Origin: Sphingobium aromaticiconvertens
GTDB taxonomy: Bacteria > Pseudomonadota > Alphaproteobacteria > Sphingomonadales > Sphingomonadaceae
Assembly (NCBI RefSeq): GCF_037154075.1
Contig: NZ_JBANRJ010000001.1
Coordinates: 4,211,501-4,275,500, forward strand
Direction: 5' to 3'
DNA: 64,000 nt
This document shows, piece by piece, positions 1-7,622 of the stretch. Below the pieces are notes generated by a model. It had not been told where the DNA came from, made no database searches, and worked only from the letters and a program-made list of their open reading frames with translations. The translations under genes were made by a program, and so were the position numbers. Each line of letters begins with the position of its first letter. Position 1 is the stretch's first letter.

Positions 1-388
1 AACTATAGGTGCGGAAGGGAAAGCCAGCCTGCTTCGCCGATTTCGCATCGTTCTGGGCCATCTTGAGCGCATCGGTCTTTGCCGCCGTCATCGCCTTGTC
101 GAATTTCGTCACCAGCGCGGGTACGGCCGCCGCCTGGGCCGGATAGGCATACAGAAATTCTAGCAGATCGGTCTTTTCGCTCTGCACGAACGCCTTGGCC
201 GACGACGCGGGCAATGGCGTACCCGCCATTCGCTCGGCAAAGCGGGCGGCTACGGCATTGGTCGTGGCATTACCCTCAACCGCCTGATTATCCGGCTCGT
301 TCGAACAGGCCGATACAATCAGGATCGCGACCAGCGCCGGCGACGCCTTTCCTATTCTGGCCCACGCCAGACCATCCCTGCCCTGCAT
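1..388 (-). CDS. Putative lipoprotein, 5' part only (runs off left edge)
   Basis: The reading frame starts at an ATG that overlaps the stop of the small gene upstream (TGATG) and stays open to the window edge, giving the first 129 residues. A hydrophobic stretch ends in a lipobox-like VSAC around residues 25-28, so the protein is probably exported and lipid-anchored. A low-complexity Asn/Ala segment and an Ala/Lys-rich helix ending near FPFRTYS follow. The layout resembles the DUF3298/DUF4163 lipoproteins of sphingomonads, which have no firm biochemical role; the diagnostic C-terminal part lies outside the window, so the family call is tentative. The overlapping start suggests translational coupling. 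Confidence 0.65.
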   Translation of the reverse strand, partial: MQGRDGLAWARIGKASPALVAILIVSACSNEPDNQAVEGNATTNAVAARFAERMAGTPLPASSAKAFVQSEKTDLLEFLYAYPAQAAAVPALVTKFDKAMTAAKTDALKMAQNDAKSAKQAGFPFRTYS

Positions 389-588
389 CAATGCGCGGTC
401 GCAACCTGACACCGTTCGCTCAACGCCTTGCGAGCAAAGCTGCTTTCCAGCGCACGGGCGGCATTGGGCCAGCCTTCGGCGATCAGCGCGCGCTCCACCG
501 CATGGGCATTTTCGAATTTTCCACTGTCGGCCAATATATAGGCGCGGTCACGCGCAGCCTGAAGACCGCGATCATTCTGGTGAAACAT
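388..588 (-). CDS. Small conserved-looking hypothetical protein (66 aa)
   Basis: The frame begins ATG-Phe-His-Gln and is preceded by a good ribosome-binding site (AAGGAG about nine bases upstream). It is predicted soluble, helical and Ala/Glu/Arg-rich, with no signal peptide or membrane segment. Its stop overlaps the start of the downstream lipoprotein by one base, so the two are probably one operon. No family is recognised and no function is proposed. It is accepted as real because of the ribosome-binding site, the coupling and the balanced composition, in contrast to the Pro/Arg-rich reading on the opposite strand. Confidence 0.6.
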   Translation of the reverse strand: MFHQNDRGLQAARDRAYILADSGKFENAHAVERALIAEGWPNAARALESSFARKALSERCQVATAH

Positions 589-732
589 GGCTCACTCTCC
601 TTATGCTCTATGCATTACAAGCTAGTCCTCCACAGGCACACATGCAAATGGCGCGCGCGGTGAATTGAAAGGACCAAGCGACGAAAAAGGCTGTTGTTCC
701 CGTCCCTGTTCATATTTTCTGTCGGCCCATGC

Positions 733-779
733 GCTCATGAGCGGAAAACCGGTTCCCACTTTTCCGCGCGATGCTCTAG
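733..779. repeat. Interspersed palindromic repeat (REP-like)
   Basis: A hairpin with an exact 8-bp stem (GCGGAAAA at 741-748 and TTTTCCGC at 760-767), flanked by ATGCGCTCATGA and ATGCTCTAGA. Copies of this AACCGGTTCCCACTTTT-type palindrome are common extragenic elements in Alphaproteobacteria. It occupies the leader directly upstream of the aminopeptidase start. Confidence 0.55.
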
Positions 780-789
780 ACACTTTGGC

Positions 790-2193
790 ATGACCGATTA
801 TTCCAATTTACTGAAAGCCGACCAGAGCCAGAGCGCTCGTTCCATCCATCTGATAGACGCAGATAGCCTCGATACCTGGCTGGGAGGCCAACCGAACCAC
901 GTGCGCGGCGCTGTTGCCGCGCATCGCTTCAACGGGAAGCCAGGCGAGATCGCGATCCTGCCGGGCGAGGCAGGCGACGACTGGTCAGCCATCGCCGGGG
1001 TCAAGGATGCCACGAAGCTGGGCAATTGGTGCCTGGCGAAGCTCGCCGAAACCTTACCCGAGGGTGCCTATCGCCTGAACAATGGAAAAGCCGGCGCGGC
1101 GGCGCTGGGATGGCTGACCGCCCATTATAGCTTCAATCGCTATCGCAAGGCGGAGGGTGCGACCGGCCCGCGCGTGCTGCTGACCAAAGAGGTCGCGCAG
1201 ATTGAAGGGCATGTGCGGATGGCGCAGGCCATCGCGCTGGTCCGCGACCTCGTCAATACGCCAGCCGCGGACATGGGACCGCCCGATCTGGAACGCGCCG
1301 CGAGCGAACTGGCCACCAGTTTTGGCGCGCGTCTGACGGTGACGCGCGGCGATGCGCTGGAAACGGGCTTTCCGATGATCCATGGGGTCGGCAAGGCGGC
1401 GGAAAAACCCTTCTCCCCGCGCCTTATCGAACTCCATTGGGGCGACGAGACGGCACCACGCGTCGCGATCATCGGCAAGGGCATCTGCTTCGACAGCGGC
1501 GGGCTGGATATCAAACCATCGGCCGGCATGCGGCTGATGAAGAAGGATATGGGCGGCGCGGCCCACGCGCTGGCTCTGGCAAGGCTGGTGATGGATAGCC
1601 GGATGCCAGTGCGCCTGCACCTGCTGATCCCCGCGGCTGAAAACGCAATCAGCGGCAATGCCTTTCGTCCCGGCGACATATTGGCCAGCCGCAAGGGGTT
1701 AACGGTCGAAATCGGCAATACCGATGCTGAAGGACGGCTGGTGCTGGGCGACGCACTGACGAAGGCGGGCGAGGATACGCCTGAACTGATCATCGACTTT
1801 GCGACACTGACGGGGGCCGCCCGCGTGGCGCTGGGACCAGACCTTCCCGCCCTGTTCACCGACGACGAGGCGCTGGCAACGGACATGGCAGCGGCCAGCC
1901 GCGACGCCGACGATCCAACATGGCGGTTGCCGCTTTGGGATCCCTATGCCGATATGCTCAAGTCCGACATTGCCGACATCAACAATGCGGGCGAAGGCGG
2001 CTTTGCCGGTGCGATCACCGCCGCGCTGTTCCTGCGCCGCTTCGCGCCAGAGGATATCCCCTGGGTGCATCTGGATACTTTTGCCTGGCGTCCGGCGGCC
2101 AAGCCGGGACGCGCCAAGGGCGGCGAAGCGCTGGGCCTGCGCGCCGTCTTCTCCATGCTGCAAAAACGCTATGCCAGAGGTCGCGGTAAATAG
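790..2193 (+). CDS. Leucyl aminopeptidase family protein (M17)
   Basis: Cytosolic metallopeptidase of family M17, which removes N-terminal residues during peptide turnover using two metal ions. The family signature NTDAEGRL is at residues 310-317, and the metal-binding and catalytic block (GKGICFDSGG followed by KKDMGGAA) lies around residues 225-255. At 467 residues it is slightly shorter than classical PepA, in line with the PepB-like alphaproteobacterial subgroup. The frame is open further upstream, but that part covers a palindromic repeat and has no protein-like composition, so the ATG at 790 (MTDYSNLL) is chosen. No strong ribosome-binding site is visible, so the exact start is the least certain point. 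Confidence 0.9.
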   Translation: MTDYSNLLKADQSQSARSIHLIDADSLDTWLGGQPNHVRGAVAAHRFNGKPGEIAILPGEAGDDWSAIAGVKDATKLGNWCLAKLAETLPEGAYRLNNGKAGAAALGWLTAHYSFNRYRKAEGATGPRVLLTKEVAQIEGHVRMAQAIALVRDLVNTPAADMGPPDLERAASELATSFGARLTVTRGDALETGFPMIHGVGKAAEKPFSPRLIELHWGDETAPRVAIIGKGICFDSGGLDIKPSAGMRLMKKDMGGAAHALALARLVMDSRMPVRLHLLIPAAENAISGNAFRPGDILASRKGLTVEIGNTDAEGRLVLGDALTKAGEDTPELIIDFATLTGAARVALGPDLPALFTDDEALATDMAAASRDADDPTWRLPLWDPYADMLKSDIADINNAGEGGFAGAITAALFLRRFAPEDIPWVHLDTFAWRPAAKPGRAKGGEALGLRAVFSMLQKRYARGRGK

Positions 2194-2262
2194 GCGGACA
2201 AGTAAAATAGCGGGCATCACCGCCGTTACGCAACCGGATCGGCATATGTGCGTTTTGAGAGA

Positions 2263-2670
2263 ATGACCGTCCAATCCGCCTATGAAGAGCCTCTACAGCT
2301 CCAGCGCCGGGGGCTACAAACATTAAGCCAGTGGATGCGCACCCTGGTCGATTATGTACGCTCTGGAAAGCCCGACCTTACCAATCGCCAGATGGCGCTG
2401 ATGATGACCGTCTATATCGGGGTCGGCCCCCATACGGTGCGCGGTCTGGCCGAGGCGTTGAATGTATCGAAACCCGTCATCACACGCGCCCTTAACAAAC
2501 TGTCGGCCTTGGGCTATCTGCGCCGCGAGCGGGACGCGATGGACCGCCGCAATATTTTTGTCGCGCGGACGCCGAAAGGGGCGGAATTTCTTGACGGATT
2601 TCACGATTTCATCGCAGGGACAAGCCGCGATGAAGGACCGGAACATACACGCGCGGGTCGGACCGCCTGA
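2263..2670 (+). CDS. MarR-family transcriptional regulator
   Basis: A 135-residue winged-helix regulator. The DNA-binding core lies around residues 50-105, with helix-turn-helix HTVRGLAEALNVSKPVITRAL followed by the wing region (GYLRRERDAMDRRN) typical of MarR proteins. Its 3' end overlaps the start of the NlpC/P60 gene by 41 bases, and that gene overlaps argC, so the three form one transcription unit. The ligand and targets are unknown; autoregulation of the operon is a reasonable inference. The tail after residue 115 is short and polar, and translation of the next gene starts inside it. Confidence 0.82.
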   Translation: MTVQSAYEEPLQLQRRGLQTLSQWMRTLVDYVRSGKPDLTNRQMALMMTVYIGVGPHTVRGLAEALNVSKPVITRALNKLSALGYLRRERDAMDRRNIFVARTPKGAEFLDGFHDFIAGTSRDEGPEHTRAGRTA

Positions 2671-3538
2671 ACGGACACGCTTCAAGCTGGACGGCCGATC
2701 GGTTGCGCTTGATGCACGCGTTCATGCTGCCCGTGGCGATCTGGCCGATGTGTCGCTCGCAGGCGTGCTGTTTTCAGCCCATTATGCGCGCGCGGTCGAA
2801 TTGACCTGCGTGGCGGCGGGCACGTCATTGTTGACGTCCCCCAGCATGAAAGCACAGGCGGTCAGTGAGTTGTTGCGTGGCGAAAGCTTCCATGCACTGG
2901 ACGTCACCGCCGAATGGGCCTGGGGCTTTTGCGGCCATGATGGCTATGTTGGCTATGTACGGCGCGAGGCGCTGGATGTGCATGAGGTGGCGAGCCACCG
3001 CATAACGGCACGCTCCGCGCCGTTGTTCAGCACCGCCGATATCAAGGCGTCGATTCTGGACCATTGGCCGCAAGGCGCACTGTTCACGGGCGAGGCGACA
3101 GATGATTTCATCGCGTCTGGTGAAGGCCATATCCATATCCGCCATGCGGCAGCCGCCGATACGATCGAGAGTGATTGGGTCGCGGTCGCGCAGCGCTATC
3201 TGGGACAGCCCTATATCTGGGGTGGACGCGGGCATCGTGGCATCGACTGTTCGGGTCTGGTGCAGGTCGCGCTCGGCCAATGCGGTATCAAGGTGCCACG
3301 CGACACCGACATGCAACGCGAGGGGATCGGCGCACCGATTGCCGACGATGCGCCATTGGTTCGCGGAGATTTCGTCTTCTTTCCAGGGCATGTCGGCATC
3401 ATGCTCGATGGCACCAGCCTGCTGCACGCCAATGCCTATTGGATGGCCGTTATGATCGAGCCGCTGGCCGATGTGATCGCTCGGCTGGCGAGCGCGCATG
3501 AGCAGCCTGTCATTGCACGGCGGAGGATCAGCGCATGA
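2630..3538 (+). CDS. NlpC/P60-family (C40) cell-wall peptidase with SH3-like N-terminus
   Basis: A 302-residue member of the NlpC/P60 cysteine peptidases, which usually cut the D-Glu to diamino-acid bond of wall peptides. The C-terminal domain shows the catalytic triad: Cys207 in GIDCSG, His254 in PGHVGIM and His266 in LLHANA. Residues 20-170 fit the bacterial SH3-like domains that precede this domain in Dipeptidyl-peptidase VI-type enzymes. No clear signal peptide is visible, so a cytoplasmic role in recycling wall peptides is as likely as an exported one. The start is the ATG inside the MarR gene; its stop overlaps the argC start (ATGA). Confidence 0.88.
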   Translation: MKDRNIHARVGPPERTRFKLDGRSVALDARVHAARGDLADVSLAGVLFSAHYARAVELTCVAAGTSLLTSPSMKAQAVSELLRGESFHALDVTAEWAWGFCGHDGYVGYVRREALDVHEVASHRITARSAPLFSTADIKASILDHWPQGALFTGEATDDFIASGEGHIHIRHAAAADTIESDWVAVAQRYLGQPYIWGGRGHRGIDCSGLVQVALGQCGIKVPRDTDMQREGIGAPIADDAPLVRGDFVFFPGHVGIMLDGTSLLHANAYWMAVMIEPLADVIARLASAHEQPVIARRRISA

Positions 3539-4479
3539 CCTGTAACGTCTTCATAGATGGTGGCGTCGGCACGACCGGCCTGGAGATTGGCGAGCGGCTG
3601 GCGGGCCGCCCAGAACTGGCGCTCATCACCCTGCCCGATGACAAGCGCAAGGACGCGGACGCGCGGCGCGCGGCGCTGAACGATGCCGACATCGTCATCC
3701 TGTGCCTGCCCGACGATGCTGCCCGCGAAGCCGTGGCGTTGATCGACAATGACCGGACGAAGGTGATCGACGCGTCGACCGCGCATCGCGTGGCTGATGG
3801 CTGGGCTTATGGCTTCGCCGAACTGGAGCCGGGCCAGCGCGGGACATTGGAACAGGCGCGTTTTGTCGCCAATCCGGGCTGCTGGCCGACCGGCTTTCTG
3901 GCGCTGGTACGGCCGCTGGTGCTGGCGGGCCTGATCCCTGCCGACTGGCCTGTGACGGTATCGGGCGCGTCGGGCTATTCAGGCGGCGGCAAGGCGATGA
4001 TCGCGGACTATGAGGGCGAGAGCGGCCCGCCAAGCGCCTTCCTTGGCTATGGCCTTGGCCTTGCCCATAAACATGCCCCGGAAATGCTGCGCTATTCGGG
4101 GCTGGTCCATCCGCCGCTATTCGCGCCTGCGGTCGCCAACTGCTATCGCGGCATGATCGTCGAGGTGCCGTTGCAATTGCGGGCAATGCCCGGCGCACCA
4201 TCGCTGGCCGACGTCCATGCCGCGCTGAGCGCAGCCTATGCGGGTTCGCCGATCGTGTCCGTTGCGCCGCTCGCTCAGAGCAGCGCCAGAGCCAACATCA
4301 TGATCGAGCAGGTCGGGGCGACCGACCGGCTGGACCTGTTCCTGTTCGGCAATGAGGCGACGGGTCAGGCGCTGGCCGTGGCGACGCTCGACAATCTGGG
4401 CAAGGGCGCCGCAGGGGCCGCGGTGCAGAACCTCAACATCATGGCGGGATTGCCGGAGACAGCGGGCCTGCGGCTCTAG
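3535..4479 (+). CDS. argC: N-acetyl-gamma-glutamyl-phosphate reductase, ArgC type 2
   Basis: NADPH-dependent reduction of N-acetylglutamyl phosphate to the semialdehyde, the third step of arginine synthesis. At 314 residues it fits the short type-2 ArgC class rather than the roughly 345-residue type 1. The N-terminal nucleotide-binding loop is modified (DGGVGTTGLEIG), and the active-site cysteine is Cys116 in NPGCWPTG. GYSGGGK follows at about residue 150. The ATGA overlap with the wall-peptidase gene means coupled translation, an unusual partner for an arginine gene. No other arg gene is in the window. Confidence 0.93.
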   Translation: MTCNVFIDGGVGTTGLEIGERLAGRPELALITLPDDKRKDADARRAALNDADIVILCLPDDAAREAVALIDNDRTKVIDASTAHRVADGWAYGFAELEPGQRGTLEQARFVANPGCWPTGFLALVRPLVLAGLIPADWPVTVSGASGYSGGGKAMIADYEGESGPPSAFLGYGLGLAHKHAPEMLRYSGLVHPPLFAPAVANCYRGMIVEVPLQLRAMPGAPSLADVHAALSAAYAGSPIVSVAPLAQSSARANIMIEQVGATDRLDLFLFGNEATGQALAVATLDNLGKGAAGAAVQNLNIMAGLPETAGLRL

Positions 4480-4499
4480 CGGCCCGACTGGAAATCGCT

Positions 4500-4709
4500 T
4501 TAATGCACCGTGCCAAGCGACTGGTCATAGGAAAGCACCACGATCAGCCGTTCAATCTGCCGCCAGTGGCAAAAATGGATGTGGTTGCCGACGTCCCGAC
4601 TCTTGTCTGCACGCATTGCCGCTTCGTAACCCGCATTATCACCAAAGCGCGCGATGAGGTCCGCTGCATCGTCAAAGCTTTTGCGATTCGACAGATAGGG
4701 CAATTGCAC
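4500..4709 (-). CDS. Small conserved hypothetical protein (69 aa)
   Basis: A GTG start is chosen because an AAGGAT ribosome-binding site lies about eight bases upstream and because the sequence turns protein-like exactly there (V/M-QLPYLSNRKSFDDAADL). The upstream extension of the frame is low in quality. The protein is hydrophilic, with a His/Cys/Trp-containing stretch (NHIHFCHWRQIERLI) near the C-terminus. From memory, near-identical small proteins are widespread in sphingomonads, without a function. The gene points toward argC and ends about 20 bases from it. Confidence 0.7.
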   Translation of the reverse strand: MQLPYLSNRKSFDDAADLIARFGDNAGYEAAMRADKSRDVGNHIHFCHWRQIERLIVVLSYDQSLGTVH

Positions 4710-4838
4710 GGCGGATCCTTTTTTGCTTTTATTCGATCCGCTTGACGCAGATCGTGATCCGCATACCGTTTCAATCGCCGTGCCAATTTGGCGGGTCGGC
4801 ACACATCCGCGCGACACGAGAGTGAAGATCGTGTTAGG

Positions 4839-4889
4839 CATGTCCCGATCCGGGATATCCGTCCCGTTCCGGCACAGTCATGTCCCGAT
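4839..4889. promoter_or_regulatory. Phased GTCCCG repeats and palindrome (candidate operator)
   Basis: CATGTCCCGAT occurs twice, 40 bp apart, with a third GTCCCG between them (at 4842, 4861 and 4882), roughly one copy per two helical turns. The first copy is part of a perfect palindrome TCCCG-ATC-CGGGA (4843-4855). The block lies between the divergent small genes at 4709 and 4947, where a shared promoter is expected. That a regulator binds here is an inference. Confidence 0.35.
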
Positions 4890-4946
4890 ATGTGACAGCA
4901 CGCAGGACACTGGTATACGCGCGCGAGGCGTGGCAAGGATCGGCCC

Positions 4947-5120
4947 ATGACGACACCTGACAGACGCAAACACTCCACCGGCGCCGGAGCCATCATCGCG
5001 CTGCTGATCCTGGCCGGCACCATCGGCGGCGGGCTGATGGGCCAGCCCAGCATCGGCCTTCTGGCAGGCGCTGCGGTCGGCGTGCTGATCGCGATACTAT
5101 TGTGGCTGCGCGAGCGCTGA
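4947..5120 (+). CDS. Small hydrophobic membrane protein (57 aa)
   Basis: A basic, polar N-terminus (MTTPDRRKHS) is followed by two Gly/Ala/Leu/Ile-rich hydrophobic stretches (about residues 13-32 and 35-54) and a short basic end (WLRER), which fits a two-pass inner-membrane peptide. AAGGAT lies about 11 bases upstream of the ATG. No known family is recognised. It is oriented with the sugar dehydrogenase gene about 55 bases downstream and could share its transcript. Confidence 0.6.
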   Translation: MTTPDRRKHSTGAGAIIALLILAGTIGGGLMGQPSIGLLAGAAVGVLIAILLWLRER

Positions 5121-5175
5121 CCGACTTGCGGCAGGTGCTTGTCCGCCAACCCAGCGACCATTACACGAGAGAGCC

Positions 5176-6504
5176 ATGAAGAAGAAGCATCTGATCGCCT
5201 TCCCCCTCATCCTCGTCGCTATCGCGGGCGGTGGGTTCCTGTATTTGTCCCGGGGTGACACGGCGCAACTGCCGAGCGGTGCCGATGTCGGCCGTGAGCC
5301 GACCTTCACCGCCCCGCGTAGTCAGATGATCCCGACCGTCAACATCGCCGATGTGGTGGGATGGAAGGCCAGGGCAAAGCCGGTCGCCGCCACCGGCCTG
5401 ACGGTCGAGCGCTTTGCCGAAGGGCTGTCGCATCCGCGATCGCTGTTACGCCTGCCCAACGGCGACATATTGGTGGCCGAAACCAACAGCCCGCCGCGTC
5501 CCAAGAGCGGCATCGTCAACCGGGTCATGAGCTATCTGATGGGCCGGGCGGGCGCGGGCGACCCCTCTCCCAACCGTATCATCCTGCTGCGCGATGCGGA
5601 TGGCGATGGCAAGGCGGAGACGAAGACCACACTTCTGGCCGGCCTCAACTCCCCCTATGGCATGGCGCTGGTCGGAGACACGCTCTACATCGCCAACACC
5701 GATGCGCTGATGGCCTTCCCCTATAAGTCGGGTGAGACACAGATCAGCGACAAGGGTCGCAAGATCCTGAACCTGCCCGCGCAGGCGCCCAATATGCACT
5801 GGACGCGCAGTCTGGTCGCCAACCCGGCGGGTACGCTCCTCTATGTCGGGGTCGGGTCCAACAGCAATATCGGTGAGAACGGGCTGGAGAGCGAAGCCAA
5901 CCGCGCCAATGTGCTGGAGGTCAATCCCAAGACCGGCGAGTATCGCATCTATGCCGCAGGCCTGCGGAACCCTGTCGGCATGGCCTTTGAGCCGAAGAGC
6001 GGCGCGCTGTGGGGCGTGGTCAACGAGCGGGACATGCTGGGCAGCGACCTGGTGCCCGATTATCTGACCCGCGTGGAATTCGGGGGCTTTTACGGGTGGC
6101 CGTGGAATTATTGGGGCGGCTATGAGGATCGCCGGGTCCAGCCGCAACGACCCGAAATCCGCGAATATACCCATCGCCCCGATTATGCGCTGGGCAATCA
6201 TGTCGCGGCGTTGGGCCTGATCTTCGCGACCGACGTGAAGCTGGGCGGGCCATTCGCCAACGGCGCTTTCGTGGGCCTGCATGGCAGTTGGAACCGCAAA
6301 CCCGCCGCTGGCTACAAGGTCGTGTTCGTGCCCTTTGACAACGACGGACAGGCAGCCAAGGGCAAGCCGGTCGATATACTGACCGGTTTTCTCGACAAGG
6401 ATGGCAAGGCACAGGGCCGCCCGGTCGACGTGACCGCCGACAAGAGCGGTGCGCTACTGGTCAGCGACGATGTGGGCGGCGTGATCTGGCGAGTGCGGAA
6501 ATAA
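5176..6504 (+). CDS. PQQ-dependent sugar dehydrogenase (sorbosone dehydrogenase family)
   Basis: A 442-residue six-bladed beta-propeller of the GDSL/sorbosone dehydrogenase family, which oxidises sugars or related alcohols in the periplasm with PQQ as cofactor. An N-terminal uncleaved-looking anchor (basic MKKKH then about 18 hydrophobic residues) points to export. Propeller motifs are visible: LSHPRSLLRLPNGDILVAE near residue 90, NMHWTRSL near 205 and GLRNPVGMAFEP near 265, with WGVVNERD after it. No PQQ synthesis genes are nearby, so the cofactor must come from elsewhere. Substrate cannot be read from the sequence. Confidence 0.85.
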   Translation: MKKKHLIAFPLILVAIAGGGFLYLSRGDTAQLPSGADVGREPTFTAPRSQMIPTVNIADVVGWKARAKPVAATGLTVERFAEGLSHPRSLLRLPNGDILVAETNSPPRPKSGIVNRVMSYLMGRAGAGDPSPNRIILLRDADGDGKAETKTTLLAGLNSPYGMALVGDTLYIANTDALMAFPYKSGETQISDKGRKILNLPAQAPNMHWTRSLVANPAGTLLYVGVGSNSNIGENGLESEANRANVLEVNPKTGEYRIYAAGLRNPVGMAFEPKSGALWGVVNERDMLGSDLVPDYLTRVEFGGFYGWPWNYWGGYEDRRVQPQRPEIREYTHRPDYALGNHVAALGLIFATDVKLGGPFANGAFVGLHGSWNRKPAAGYKVVFVPFDNDGQAAKGKPVDILTGFLDKDGKAQGRPVDVTADKSGALLVSDDVGGVIWRVRK

Positions 6505-6510
6505 CGGAAG

Positions 6511-6555
6511 CTTAGAGCGGTTTTCGATCCGATTGGATCAGATCGCCGCTCTAAG
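6511..6555. repeat. Extragenic palindrome / possible terminator
   Basis: Perfect 10-bp stem CTTAGAGCGG (6511-6520) and CCGCTCTAAG (6546-6555) with an internal GATCC/GGATC palindrome, starting six bases after the dehydrogenase stop and followed by CCTTTTG. The TTAGAGCGGTTTTCGATC-type sequence is a known style of alphaproteobacterial extragenic repeat. It may terminate the dehydrogenase transcript. Confidence 0.55.
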
Positions 6556-6567
6556 CCTTTTGATTAC

Positions 6568-6613
6568 CGCGATTTCTTAACCAGCGATCGATGCCGATCG
6601 CTTGGAAATCGCG
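6568..6613. repeat. Nested extragenic palindrome abutting a stop codon
   Basis: Outer arms CGCGATTTC (6568-6576) and GAAATCGCG (6605-6613), inner arms CCAGCGATCG and CGATCGCTTGG. It touches the stop codon of the DUF815 ATPase gene, so it is well placed to end or protect the 3' end of that minus-strand transcript. It is the second such element in about 100 bp. Confidence 0.55.
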
Positions 6614-7429
6614 CTAAACCGTGCGCCCGTTCCGTCCGGCCAGTTCGACCACATATTGCCACGCGACCCGGCCCGATCGACTGCCGCGCTGGGTCGCCCA
6701 CTGGATCGCCTCCAGCGGGTCGAAATCAAGACCAAGATCGCTGGCATAGCCGGTGACGATCGCCACATAGGCGTCCTGATCGATGGCATGGAAGCCAAGG
6801 CTGAGGCCGAAGCGATCCGACAAGGCCATCTTGTCGTCCACCACGTCGCGCGGGTTTACCGGGTCATCCTGTTCCGACAGGTGACGCGGGACGATATGCC
6901 GCCTGTTAGAGGTCACGTAGAGCCGCACATTGGCGGGCCGTGCCGCCGTGCCGCCCTGAAGCAGCGAGCGCAGTGACCGGGCGTCGCCCACGCCTTCCTC
7001 GAACCCCAGATCGTCGAGGAAGAGGATGAAGGGGCGCTCCGTCGCGCGCAGCAGCGAGAAGAGTTGCGGCAGGCTGGCGAGATCGTCGATCGCGCATTGC
7101 AGCAGGGCGACGTCCGTCCCTTCCCGTTGGAGCTGGGCCACGACCGAGCCGACGGTCGCCGATTTGCCGGTGCCCCGCGCGCCCCACAGCAATACGTCAT
7201 GCGCCGCATGGCCCGCCGCATGGCGACGGCTGTTTTCCAGCAGCGCGCCCTTCTGCACGTCAATGCCCGACAACAGCGCATAGTCGACCGGCGCGAACGC
7301 CTCGACCGCCTGTATCGCATGCCCGTCCCATACATAAGCGGGATGGGTGGACAGGTCCGCCGAAAGGGGCGACGGTGGGGCCAGGCGCTCCAGCGCCTCG
7401 GCAATGCGGATCAACAGGGCATCGGTCAT
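6614..7429 (-). CDS. DUF815-family ATP-binding (AAA+-type) protein
   Basis: A 271-residue P-loop ATPase. Walker A is GARGTGKS at residues 83-90 and Walker B is FILFLDD at about 134-140; a sensor-1-like LYVTSNRRHI follows near residue 185. These are the hallmarks of DUF815, an uncharacterised but widespread AAA+-like family related to DnaC/IstB-type ATPases. The name says only that it binds and probably hydrolyses ATP. It is preceded by the 159-bp hairpin element and followed by palindromes, so it may be a single-gene transcript. An AGGG motif lies upstream of the ATG. Confidence 0.85.
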   Translation of the reverse strand: MTDALLIRIAEALERLAPPSPLSADLSTHPAYVWDGHAIQAVEAFAPVDYALLSGIDVQKGALLENSRRHAAGHAAHDVLLWGARGTGKSATVGSVVAQLQREGTDVALLQCAIDDLASLPQLFSLLRATERPFILFLDDLGFEEGVGDARSLRSLLQGGTAARPANVRLYVTSNRRHIVPRHLSEQDDPVNPRDVVDDKMALSDRFGLSLGFHAIDQDAYVAIVTGYASDLGLDFDPLEAIQWATQRGSRSGRVAWQYVVELAGRNGRTV

Positions 7430-7445
7430 GCCCTGCCAATTAGGA

Positions 7446-7604
7446 TGCAGCCCCCCTAATTACAAGGTCGAGATGGAGACGAAAAAGGGGGCATGGAAGG
7501 GAGAGCGCGCCGCCGGATAGCGGGGCTATCTGGCAAGCGACCGACCGCGCCATGGCCCTTTTTTCGTCCCATCCGCAGGGCATTGTAATTAAGGGGGGGC
7601 TGCA
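7446..7604. repeat. 159-bp full-length imperfect palindrome (MITE-like hairpin)
   Basis: Outer arms TGCAGCCCCCC-TAATTACAA (left) and TTGTAATTAAGGGGGGGCTGCA (right) pair over about 20 bp. Complementarity continues inward through GATGG-GACGAAAAA-GGG-CATGG and GCGCG on the left arm and its counterpart on the right, and closes in GCCGGATAG-CGGGG-CTATCTGGC (around 7511-7533). The whole gap between the acyl-CoA dehydrogenase stop and the DUF815 start is thus one hairpin. No coding potential and no clear target duplication is visible. It could be a non-autonomous mobile element, an mRNA-stabilising structure or a processed RNA. Confidence 0.6.
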
Positions 7605-7622
7605 CCCTCAGCTACTGCACCT

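Noticed and set aside
79..663. 194-codon plus-strand frame at the left end
   Set aside because: Pro/Arg/Ser-rich; the opposite strand has a ribosome-binding site, coupled genes and a lipobox.
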